From contig JAITMH010000173.1 in the NCBI GenBank assembly GCA_031277445.1, forward strand, positions 1-6,131: DNA of 6,131 nucleotides. The letters run 5' to 3'. This DNA is from Burkholderiales bacterium. GTDB taxonomy: Bacteria; Pseudomonadota; Gammaproteobacteria; Burkholderiales; Casimicrobiaceae. Under the pieces are notes generated by a model. The model made no database searches and was not told the origin of the DNA. It worked only from the letters and a program-made list of their open reading frames with translations. The position numbers and the translations under genes were made by a program. This document shows positions 1 through 5,791 of the stretch, one piece after another. Within the stretch, counting starts at the first letter, position 1; each line of letters starts with the position of its first letter.

Positions 1-126
1 GTAATACTTGGGTGTCCGCGGCGGGCTCATCCAAACGTCCAATAAGCCTGCGCAGGCCTCCGCGGTTTCCGCAGCTTCGCGTGATTCCAAATGTCGCGGT
101 TCGCCTCGCTCACCAGCGACCTACTC
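1..126. other. Intergenic region downstream of the helicase; two inverted repeats, no supportable gene
   Basis: This stretch lies 3' of the minus-strand helicase. It contains a perfect 12-base palindrome, GCCTGCGCAGGC, at 46-57, and a bulged hairpin at 93-120 whose arms GTCGC-GGT and ACC-A-GCGAC can pair. The hairpin begins seven bases after the helicase stop but has no T-run on the minus strand, so it is not a clear intrinsic terminator. One minus-strand frame stays open from about 120 to the window edge (about 40 codons), but it has no ATG or ribosome-binding site, so I do not call a gene. The stretch may be the start of a dispersed intergenic repeat or lead into a downstream gene outside the window. 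Confidence 0.4.
93..120. repeat. Bulged inverted repeat just 3' of the helicase gene
   Basis: The outer arms GTCGC (93-97) and GCGAC (116-120) pair perfectly. With one base bulged, GGT (98-100) pairs with ACC (112-114), giving an 8-pair stem around an 11-base loop. It lies directly after the helicase stop on the minus strand and could stabilise the 3' end of that mRNA. No U-tract follows, so rho-independent termination is not supported. Confidence 0.4.
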
Positions 127-2136
127 TCAATTCCGTGCCTCAAAAAACGCCACCACTTCTCCCAACTCCCGCGTTCGTCGCATTGGCGGAAGGCTGCGCC
201 ATAACCGTTTGCCGTAAGGTTTTTCGACGAGGCGCGGGTCGGTAATCATCAGCACGCCGTAGTCGGTTTCGGTGCGGATCAAACGACCTGCGCCTTGTTT
301 GAGGCTGATGGCGGCTTGCGGCAGTTGCCAATCGTAGAACGGTTCGCCGCCATTTTTTTTCAGGTGTTCGAGGCGGGCGGCGAGTAGCGGATCATCGGGC
401 GGCGCGAACGGCAGTTTGTCGATGACGACGAGCGACAGCGCATCGCCTGCAACGTCAACGCCTTCCCAGAAGCTGGCAGCGCCAAGCAGTACGGCGTTTT
501 TTTCCATGCGAAAACGTTCCAGCAATTCTGAGCGTGAGGCTTCGCCTTGTGCAAGCAGCGGCCAATCCCAGCGACGTTCGGCGAAAACGGTTTGCAGTCG
601 TTGGTGCGCATGTTGCAACGCACGGTGTGTTGTGAACAGCAGGAAGGCGCGGCCACGGCTTGCGGCAAGCACCGGCAACGCGGCGTCGATCACGGCGTCG
701 GTGTGTTCTCTTGAATTTGGCAACGGCAATCCTGTCGGCACGTACAGAACAGCTTGGTGTTCGTAGTCGAACGGGCTGTCCCAGCGTGCGGTCTGGGCGC
801 TTTCCAATCCGAGTTCGTGTTGGTAATGGGCGAATTGTCCGGCGACGGATAAGGTCGCGGAAGTCAGTATCCAGCTTCGCGCCGAGTTTTCGACGAAGCT
901 CCGAAAGATTGGCGCGACCGACAGCGGTGATGCGTGCAATTGCCAGCCGTGCGGCGAGAGGTCGGCCCATCGGATCAGCGGCATCTCATCTTCGTAAATC
1001 TCGCCTTCGTAATCTTCGGCAGTGCAGTCGTTGGCATTTGCGTCGGCATTTTCATTGACTTCGCACCACTGTCGCAAATCGTGCGACAGTGTTTGTGCGC
1101 GGGCGGCAACCGCGCTGAGGTCTTCGCTGCGTTCGGCGACTGTTCCCAGATCAGAGGTTATTTCGCCAAGTATTTTTGTCAGCGCCTGCAAGGCTTCGGC
1201 GAATGTCGGCAGCGACAGAAGTTGCGAGGCGGCGAGTTTGCCGGGAAATTCTCCTGCCGCCAGACGCAGTTGCCGGACTGCCAGCGTCAGCCGGTCGATG
1301 CGGGCAAGCAGTTCGGTGAGATCACTGGCGCCGGTGCGGACGGCGATTTCGGCATCACGCGCCAATTCAAGAAGTTGCATGCTGCCGATACGTTTGCCAA
1401 AAAAAACGGTGGCGATGTCGGGCAACTGGTGTGCTTCGTCGAGAATCACGGTGTTGCAGGCGGGCAGCAATTCGCTCAAACCTTCTTCGCGCAGCAGGGC
1501 GTCGGCGAAAAACAAATGGTGGTTGATCACGACCACGTCGGCGTCCAGCGCTTCTTTGCGCGCTTTGGTCACGAAACAATCGTCGATGTGCGCACAATGG
1601 GAGCCGAGACAATTGTCGCGGGTCGAAGTGACGAGCGGCCAGATTCCGGCGTGGTCGGGAATGTCGGCAAGTTCGCTGCGATCGCCGCGTTCGGTGGTGC
1701 GTGCGAATGAGACGATGGTTTTCAGATAGCGAGCATCCCGTTTTGAAGGAAACAGGTCTTCGTGCTGCGCTTGCGCGATTCGGTGCAAGCACAGGTAATT
1801 GCTGCGCCCCTTGAGCAGGGCGACCGACAGCGGCAATTTCAATGCGTCTCGCACCAGCGGCAGGTCGCGTTCAAAAAGCTGGTCTTGCAATGTTTTGGTG
1901 CCGGTGGAAATGATGACTTTGCCGCCGCCGGTTAACGCCGGTACGAGGTAGGCGAAGGTTTTTCCGGTTCCGGTGCCGGCTTCGGCGATCAGGCAGCGGC
2001 GTTCGCGGATGGTTTCTGCGATGGCGTGCGCCATCGCCTGTTGGCCGGGGCGCGGTCGAAAACCCGGCAGGTATTGCGCCAGTGCGCCTTCTTCGGAAAA
2101 GACGGCGGCGATGTTGGAAAACAGTGGGGCGGTCAA
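127..2136 (-). CDS. yoaA: ATP-dependent DNA helicase, DinG/YoaA type (XPD-like iron-sulfur superfamily 2)
   Basis: This is a 669-residue ATP-driven DNA helicase of the XPD/DinG/YoaA group. Visible motifs in order are: Walker A, EAGTGTGKT, at residues 52-60; four cysteines at 116, 176, 181 and 187, spaced as in the family's 4Fe-4S cluster domain; Walker B, DEAH, at 233-236; LTSATL at 424-429; SFWEGVD at 555-561; and motif VI, QGAGRLIR, at 614-621. The length (about 640-720 residues is usual) and the complete motif set argue for an intact gene. YoaA proteins act in replication-associated DNA repair; in E. coli YoaA works with the polymerase III chi subunit (known for the family, not shown here). 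The start is TTG, overlapping the TGA of the upstream gene as TTGA, with no clear Shine-Dalgarno sequence, so translation is probably coupled. An acidic, low-complexity Asn/Asp/Glu insert lies at about 361-385. The choice of YoaA over DinG is less certain than the family. Confidence 0.93.
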   Translation of the reverse strand: MTAPLFSNIAAVFSEEGALAQYLPGFRPRPGQQAMAHAIAETIRERRCLIAEAGTGTGKTFAYLVPALTGGGKVIISTGTKTLQDQLFERDLPLVRDALKLPLSVALLKGRSNYLCLHRIAQAQHEDLFPSKRDARYLKTIVSFARTTERGDRSELADIPDHAGIWPLVTSTRDNCLGSHCAHIDDCFVTKARKEALDADVVVINHHLFFADALLREEGLSELLPACNTVILDEAHQLPDIATVFFGKRIGSMQLLELARDAEIAVRTGASDLTELLARIDRLTLAVRQLRLAAGEFPGKLAASQLLSLPTFAEALQALTKILGEITSDLGTVAERSEDLSAVAARAQTLSHDLRQWCEVNENADANANDCTAEDYEGEIYEDEMPLIRWADLSPHGWQLHASPLSVAPIFRSFVENSARSWILTSATLSVAGQFAHYQHELGLESAQTARWDSPFDYEHQAVLYVPTGLPLPNSREHTDAVIDAALPVLAASRGRAFLLFTTHRALQHAHQRLQTVFAERRWDWPLLAQGEASRSELLERFRMEKNAVLLGAASFWEGVDVAGDALSLVVIDKLPFAPPDDPLLAARLEHLKKNGGEPFYDWQLPQAAISLKQGAGRLIRTETDYGVLMITDPRLVEKPYGKRLWRSLPPMRRTRELGEVVAFFEARN

Positions 2137-2786
2137 GGTTTGAATGTTGCCGGTAAGGGGCAGTTTTGTATGGGCTGTTGGTAGGCGTTGGTCAGCGCGT
2201 CGTGTATCCGTTGACGGTAGGCGGAAAAGCTGAGGTAAGGCAGCGCGATCCGTTGCTGGTATTCGGCTTCGGCTTCGCTGGGACGCAGACGGAGGCCGGT
2301 CATCGCAGCGCTCCAGACGGTATATAAATCGTTCAAAATATAGACCGCTTCACACGACGACATGACCTGCGCCTCGCGTTGCGCCGCTTCAAGATACGTC
2401 GGCAGGCTGGCTTTTTGCTTTCGGCGGCAAAACTCGCTTTTCAAGCTGTTCGGGCCTTCTTCGGCCTGATCAAAGCCGAATTCGAGCAATTCGATGGACT
2501 TCACTTGTCGGCAGACGGTGTAAAGGTGTTCAACGGCGCCCAGAAAGCATCCGATGGCGCTGATTCGGGCATCGTTCGGACAAACGAAGTCAGCCGATGG
2601 CTGGGCGGAAACGGCGATTTCCTGCGAAGCCGGTTGTTGTGAGGCGGGTATTGCCGGAATGTCCTGCTCGGCTAACGGGGCGGCCTGACCGCAGGCCATC
2701 CAGCCGAAAAAAAGCGCAAAACAGGCATACAGGGAAAAAGAATACGGCACGAAAGGGCTTTCGGAAGGCTGCAAACTATTCATCAT
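2133..2786 (-). CDS. Hypothetical exported protein with six conserved-looking cysteines
   Basis: I do not recognise this 217-residue protein. A hydrophobic segment at residues 15-31 followed by CGQAAP looks like a signal peptide, with likely cleavage near 35-36. The n-region has no Lys or Arg, which is atypical. Cys32 follows Trp-Met-Ala, a poor lipobox, so lipidation is unlikely but not excluded. A Pro/Ala/Gln-rich stretch (about 37-66) precedes a compact domain with cysteines at 69, 80, 92, 120, 145 and 209, an even number that would suit three disulfides in the periplasm. The domain is otherwise rich in helix-favouring residues. Translation starts at tandem ATG codons (2786 and 2783) behind a weak ribosome-binding site. 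Its stop overlaps the helicase start by four bases, so the two genes form an operon with this one first. The gene is real on the strength of the signal-like N-terminus, the coupling and the divergent layout; its function is unknown. Confidence 0.75.
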   Translation of the reverse strand: MMNSLQPSESPFVPYSFSLYACFALFFGWMACGQAAPLAEQDIPAIPASQQPASQEIAVSAQPSADFVCPNDARISAIGCFLGAVEHLYTVCRQVKSIELLEFGFDQAEEGPNSLKSEFCRRKQKASLPTYLEAAQREAQVMSSCEAVYILNDLYTVWSAAMTGLRLRPSEAEAEYQQRIALPYLSFSAYRQRIHDALTNAYQQPIQNCPLPATFKP

Positions 2787-2791
2787 ACCGC

Positions 2792-2806
2792 GACCGGTGG
2801 CCGGTC
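2792..2806. repeat. Perfect inverted repeat next to the start of the exported-protein gene
   Basis: The arms GACCGG and CCGGTC flank a three-base spacer TGG. The repeat lies within the presumed 5' leader of the minus-strand operon, five bases from its first ATG, where a stem could mask the already weak ribosome-binding region or serve as an operator half-site pair. Which of these applies, if either, cannot be told from sequence. Confidence 0.4.
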
Positions 2807-2827
2807 ACAAGCGGAAAATGCTGTGGA

Positions 2828-2856
2828 ATGAGGCAAAATCATGAGGCAAAATCATG
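2828..2856. repeat. Tandem duplication of a 13-base unit, ATGAGGCAAAATC
   Basis: Two exact copies of ATGAGGCAAAATC lie head to tail (2828-2840 and 2841-2853), followed by a partial third ATG. The 13-base period is not a whole number of codons. The duplication sits mid-way in the divergent intergenic region, upstream of both gene pairs. Confidence 0.85.
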
Positions 2857-2992
2857 CGGGAAAGCGGTGGTGGCATGAATCGTGGAAAAACCGGGATCGA
2901 GCCAAAATCGGCGGGCATGGTTTGTGGTATTTGCGCTTGTGTTGATAAAAGGGGCGACGAAAAGGATGGGGCAAGGGTAGAATCATCGTATT

Positions 2993-2997
2993 GGGGA
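2993..2997 (+). promoter_or_regulatory. Probable ribosome-binding site deciding the ATG start at 3009
   Basis: GGGGA lies 11 bases before the ATG at 3009. The alternative in-frame TTG at 2991 overlaps this element and has no good Shine-Dalgarno sequence of its own, so the ATG is preferred. The spacing is at the long end of the useful range. Confidence 0.4.
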
Positions 2998-3008
2998 AAA
3001 CGTTGGCA

Positions 3009-5102
3009 ATGAAACAGGCATCCATTTACAGCGCTTTGGGTTTATCGGAGACGGCGTCGGACCGGGAGGTTAGACACGGGCTGCGGCAGGCCTTGCGCGA
3101 AAACTACAAGAAAGCACGCGACAATTTCGGCGTGTTGGAGGATTCGCTTCGTTTTTACAATCAGGCGAGCCAAATCCTGAACGACAAAAGTCGGCGCAAG
3201 TTGTATGACGTCGAGTGGAGCCTGTCGAACGCCAGCGAGGAGCAGCGGATTGATTTTGTTTTGCGTCAGGCGGCAGAGGGAAAACTGGTGCATCCGCTGG
3301 ACGGCATGCTGGCCGATGTCGATGAGACGGCGGCAGTGCGTCTGGTGACAGCGCTGGGGGAGATACCGAAGCCTGCCTCGAATCTGGAGCGGGTTTCGAA
3401 TCTGGAGCGGGTCTCGAATCTGGAACTGGTGCCGGAAGACGCCGACTTTGGGTTTCAGATACCGCCGCCGCGTCTGGCTTCAACATCGCCTCCTTCGGCG
3501 GCGGATTTGCTGAAAAGTCAGGAGACTGCTCCGGAGCAGGCGCCGGAAAAAACGTCAGAAAAAGCGCCGGAAAAAACGCCAGAGAAAACGCCGGAAGAAA
3601 TGACCGGAACGTCGTTGCATGCGGCCAAGGGCGAAACGACAAAGGGCGTACCGTCGCCGCCGACAATGCAGCATTACCATCCGATACTGACCGAGAACAT
3701 CGGCTATTCGCGCTCGTTAATCTCTCAGGGTTTGAGCGCCGGTCTGACGGCGCTGTTGATCGGTGCGCTGTTTTATGTGACCTGGGAATACGCGATCAAG
3801 CCGTTCGACATGGGGCAAATCTGGGTCTGGGTCATCGGGTTGCTGCTGGCGGTATTGCTTTACAGTATCGGCGGGAGGCAGGGGCAACGACGCCGCGAAA
3901 AAGATTTCGAACTGTCGGGGACTCCCGACGAAGAAGCGATTAGAGGTTGGCGACGGAAACAATCCGTTTTTCTGGGAAGCAATTTTCTGTCGGAAGACCC
4001 GAGTTGGGTGTTTCAACTGCGCTTGACCGAACTGGAACGAAGACGGATTAGCCGAACCAGTTATCCCCGTCTTTGGCGGCGGGCGCTGGCGCGGCTGTTT
4101 GATTACGCGCTGTGGGGCTGGCTGCTGTTTTTCCCGTTGCACGAGCTGGCCAAACTCGACATCGTTCCACAAGCGCTGTTTCAAGTCATCAGCAATCCGC
4201 TGGTGGCAATGGTGCTGATCACCTTTTCCTGGATTCCGGTCGAAGCGTTGTTGATGGCGGCGGGAGGAACCACGCTTGGGAAATGGCTGTTTGGCGTTTA
4301 CATCCAGTTTCGGGTATCGACGCCTTATGCGCCGCGCAGCGCCGGTGATTGCTGGCGTTATGCGTTGCAGCGGGCGTTTCGCGTCTGGTGGCAGGGAGTG
4401 GCGATGGGGTTTGCGCCACTGGCGCCGATTGCGGCGGCGCGAGCGCGGGTGATGGCCGAACGTTTTGATGAAACCGATTGGGACGAAGAATACGATGTAC
4501 TGGTGACGCACACACCGATCACCGCCATACCGGGTATTGTCGGAGGGCTTGGTCTGGCCGTCATGTTGCTCATGTACATGGCGGCATGGCAAAAGCCGTT
4601 GCTTGAGATAGGGATAGAAGCCGAACTTTGGATGGTTCATCAGCTTGAACGCAGGCATGACGCGGAGACAGTAACCGCGCCGACGACACCGCGTAGTCCG
4701 GTAGCGCCGCCAACAGGCAGTGGGCTTACAGGCAGCGAGATTGCAGGCGGTCAAGAGAGAATCGCTCCAGCGCCGACGCCGGTCGACCCGGAAGCCGCAG
4801 AAGGGCTGCGCAAGCTGGAAGAATTCCGCGAAGCCATCGTCAATGTTCGTGAGGAGAGCTTGTTGCTGCTCGAAAAGAAAGACTGGAGACGTGCGTACGA
4901 AAGCTGTCAGGCCTGGGCCAGACTTGAGGTGACCAATCCGGCGCCGAGACGCTGCCAGGGCACCGCGCTGCAAGAGATGGGGCGGCATCAGGAAGCGATC
5001 AACGCGCTCCGTAGCGCCAAGATGTATGCGCCGGAAGACCGCTCGCTTGACGACGCCATAGCGCGTTCTCAGGAGGAGGTTTTCAAGGAGCTTAACCGTT
5101 AA
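3009..5102 (+). CDS. Membrane protein with J-like N-terminus, RDD domain and TPR-like C-terminus
   Basis: This protein has 697 residues from the ATG (703 from an upstream TTG at 2991). Residues about 5-67 resemble a DnaJ J-domain: IYSALGLSETASDREV at the front and AxxILNDKSRRKLYD at the end. The HPD tripeptide between helices II and III is missing, so classical stimulation of DnaK is not expected. A low-complexity linker holds three SNLERV-like hexapeptides (124-141) and five (A/T)(P/S)E(K/E) units (178-197). Hydrophobic segments lie at about 241-260 and 271-288. An RDD domain follows at about 353-480, marked by RRALARLFDYALW (357-369), GGTTLGKWLFGV (419-430) and membrane helices near 366-380 and 391-416. 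Another membrane segment is at 506-526. After a Pro/Thr-rich spacer, residues about 612-690 look like two TPR units; the second (A653 to P675) fits best. RDD proteins are poorly understood, and some act in ion or solute transport. The gene probably shares an mRNA with the slyD-like gene 20 bases downstream. The substrate and exact role are unknown. Confidence 0.88.
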   Translation: MKQASIYSALGLSETASDREVRHGLRQALRENYKKARDNFGVLEDSLRFYNQASQILNDKSRRKLYDVEWSLSNASEEQRIDFVLRQAAEGKLVHPLDGMLADVDETAAVRLVTALGEIPKPASNLERVSNLERVSNLELVPEDADFGFQIPPPRLASTSPPSAADLLKSQETAPEQAPEKTSEKAPEKTPEKTPEEMTGTSLHAAKGETTKGVPSPPTMQHYHPILTENIGYSRSLISQGLSAGLTALLIGALFYVTWEYAIKPFDMGQIWVWVIGLLLAVLLYSIGGRQGQRRREKDFELSGTPDEEAIRGWRRKQSVFLGSNFLSEDPSWVFQLRLTELERRRISRTSYPRLWRRALARLFDYALWGWLLFFPLHELAKLDIVPQALFQVISNPLVAMVLITFSWIPVEALLMAAGGTTLGKWLFGVYIQFRVSTPYAPRSAGDCWRYALQRAFRVWWQGVAMGFAPLAPIAAARARVMAERFDETDWDEEYDVLVTHTPITAIPGIVGGLGLAVMLLMYMAAWQKPLLEIGIEAELWMVHQLERRHDAETVTAPTTPRSPVAPPTGSGLTGSEIAGGQERIAPAPTPVDPEAAEGLRKLEEFREAIVNVREESLLLLEKKDWRRAYESCQAWARLEVTNPAPRRCQGTALQEMGRHQEAINALRSAKMYAPEDRSLDDAIARSQEEVFKELNR
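3378..3431 (+). repeat. In-frame 18-base tandem repeat, three copies, encoding SNLERV units
   Basis: The units at 3378-3395 and 3396-3413 differ by one base, and the third (3414-3431) diverges to SNLELV. The period is six codons, so copy-number change would keep the reading frame. The repeat lies in the cytoplasmic-looking linker between the J-like region and the first membrane segment. Confidence 0.9.
3540..3599 (+). repeat. In-frame 12-base tandem repeat, five units, encoding APEK/TPEK-type tetrapeptides
   Basis: Five consecutive four-codon units read APEK, TSEK, APEK, TPEK and TPEE (residues 178-197). The array gives a stiff, highly charged Pro/Glu/Lys spacer before the first membrane segment. 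The whole-codon period would allow length variation between strains without a frameshift. Confidence 0.9.
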
Positions 5103-5112
5103 CGTTTTTTGT

Positions 5113-5117
5113 GAGAG
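5113..5117 (+). promoter_or_regulatory. Probable ribosome-binding site for the slyD-like gene
   Basis: GAGAG lies five bases before the ATG at 5123, whereas the in-frame GTG at 5111 is preceded only by a T-run. This favours the ATG and a protein starting MKIFANAVV, the form expected of SlyD homologues. Confidence 0.45.
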
Positions 5118-5122
5118 ACGAC

Positions 5123-5593
5123 ATGAAAATTTTCGCCAACGCTGTGGTGACGCTGAATTTCAAACTGCTCGATAGCGACGGCGAGTTGATAGAGAAAAGC
5201 GACGCGCCGGTGACTTACCTGCACGGCGGTTATTCCGGCATTTTTCCGAAGGCCGAAGAAGCGTTGAACTTCAAGGTGGTCGGCGATATGGTCAAACTGT
5301 CGCTTGAGCCGGAGGACGCGTTCGGAGATTACGATCCGGCGCTGGTGCGACTTGAACCGCTTGACGATCTGCCGCCCGATACGGCTGTCGGCGGTTATCT
5401 GTCTTCGGGCGACGATGATGTGCAAGTGTGGCGCGTGACCGAAATCTCAGACGGAAAAGCGGTACTCGACGGCAATCATGAACTGGCCGGACAGCGTGTT
5501 TTGTTTGAATGCACCGTGCTTGATGTACGGGCGGCGACCGAAGAAGAAATTGAACATGGCCACGCGCACGGAACGCATGGCCGTTGCCATTAG
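5123..5593 (+). CDS. slyD: SlyD-like FKBP-type peptidyl-prolyl cis-trans isomerase
   Basis: This 156-residue cytoplasmic protein should catalyse cis-trans isomerisation of prolyl bonds and act as a folding chaperone. The two halves of the FKBP fold lie at about 1-70 (YLHGG at 32-36, VGD at 53-55, LEPEDAFGDYD at 61-71) and about 123-140. They flank the insert-in-flap chaperone domain at roughly 72-122, which ends in the family signature DGNHELAGQ (116-124). The tail, HGHAHGTHGRCH (145-156), is a shortened form of the His/Cys-rich metal-binding tail; E. coli SlyD has a tail of about 50 residues. Where many SlyD proteins read IIPGLE, this one reads IFPKAEEA (40-47), which resembles a recognised variant group rather than damage. 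It follows the RDD protein by 20 bases with no terminator between, so the two are probably co-transcribed. The family call is firm; the exact orthology (SlyD versus a SlyD-like paralogue) is not. Confidence 0.92.
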   Translation: MKIFANAVVTLNFKLLDSDGELIEKSDAPVTYLHGGYSGIFPKAEEALNFKVVGDMVKLSLEPEDAFGDYDPALVRLEPLDDLPPDTAVGGYLSSGDDDVQVWRVTEISDGKAVLDGNHELAGQRVLFECTVLDVRAATEEEIEHGHAHGTHGRCH

Positions 5594-5594
5594 G

Positions 5595-5619
5595 CAGAGG
5601 TCAGAGGTCAGAGGTCAGA
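5595..5619. repeat. Heptamer tandem repeat (CAGAGGT), about 3.6 copies
   Basis: Three exact copies of CAGAGGT (5595-5601, 5602-5608, 5609-5615) are followed by a partial CAGA. The array begins two bases after the slyD stop codon and lies immediately before the dRS3-like hairpin. Confidence 0.9.
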
Positions 5620-5627
5620 ACTCCGTC

Positions 5628-5647
5628 ATTCCCGCGAAAGCGGGAAT
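5628..5647. repeat. dRS3-like inverted repeat (ATTCCC-N8-GGGAAT)
   Basis: The arms ATTCCCGC and GCGGGAAT form a perfect 8-pair stem closed by a GAAA loop, a GNRA-type tetraloop. The 20-base unit matches the dRS3 consensus ATTCCC-N8-GGGAAT described in Neisseria, where such sites are used by filamentous prophages. Very similar CGTCATTCCC-type repeats are dispersed in many beta- and gammaproteobacteria. The element lies 34 bases after slyD. No T-run follows, so terminator activity is doubtful. Confidence 0.8.
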
Positions 5648-5713
5648 CCAGAAAACCATCTCACGCGAAGGCGCGCCGCCGCGAAGAAAAAGCCCTTCCT
5701 TTCAAGAGCCTGC

Positions 5714-5748
5714 CCCCGAAGTGATTTTGATCGGGGTGGTGGTGGTGG
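5714..5748. repeat. CCCCGA/TCGGGG inverted repeat running into a GGT microsatellite
   Basis: CCCCGA (5714-5719) and TCGGGG (5731-5736) can pair around an 11-base AT-rich loop. From 5735 the sequence continues as GGTGGTGGTGGTGG, four GGT units plus GG. The four GG runs meet the minimal pattern for a two-layer G-quadruplex on the plus strand, though such structures are often weak. Confidence 0.5.
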
Positions 5749-5791
5749 CATAAGCGCTAACTTTGTGAACGACCAGCGCCGCAGGCGCGTC

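Larger units (their letters stand above)
2787..3008. promoter_or_regulatory. Divergent intergenic region, presumed promoters for both gene pairs
   Basis: These 222 bases separate two divergent operons, so they should hold both promoters. For the plus strand the best -10 candidate is TAGAAT at 2978-2983 (5 of 6 to consensus), with no convincing -35. It would start transcription near 2990 and fits initiation at the ATG at 3009 rather than the TTG at 2991. I see no persuasive promoter on the minus strand. Other structure is a perfect inverted repeat GACCGG-TGG-CCGGTC at 2792-2806, five bases upstream of the minus-strand start, and a 13-base tandem duplication at 2828-2853. Promoter positions are inference from consensus only. 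Confidence 0.4.

Noticed and set aside
934..1729. Two long plus-strand open frames opposite the helicase
   Set aside because: They lie antisense to the conserved helicase core, overlap each other in different frames and show no domain or start signal.
2841..2945. Small 34-codon gene in the divergent intergenic region
   Set aside because: Its start is created by the tandem duplication, no good ribosome-binding site precedes it, and nothing in it is recognisable; kept only as a note.
2991..3008. TTG start giving the RDD protein six extra residues
   Set aside because: The GGGGA element overlaps this codon and is better placed for the ATG at 3009; the best -10 candidate would start the transcript at about 2990.
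3717..4988. A 423-codon open frame on the minus strand opposite the RDD gene
   Set aside because: It is antisense to a gene with clear domains, and its translation is Arg/Gln/Pro/His-rich with no recognisable motif, as expected of a shadow frame in GC-rich coding DNA.
5097..5110. Intrinsic terminator between the RDD and slyD-like genes (CGTTAACG then six T)
   Set aside because: The palindrome has only four pairs and no loop, and it overlaps the stop codon, so a stable terminator hairpin cannot form.
5111..5122. GTG start giving the SlyD-like protein four extra residues
   Set aside because: It is preceded by a T-run with no ribosome-binding site, while the ATG at 5123 has GAGAG at five bases and gives the usual family N-terminus.
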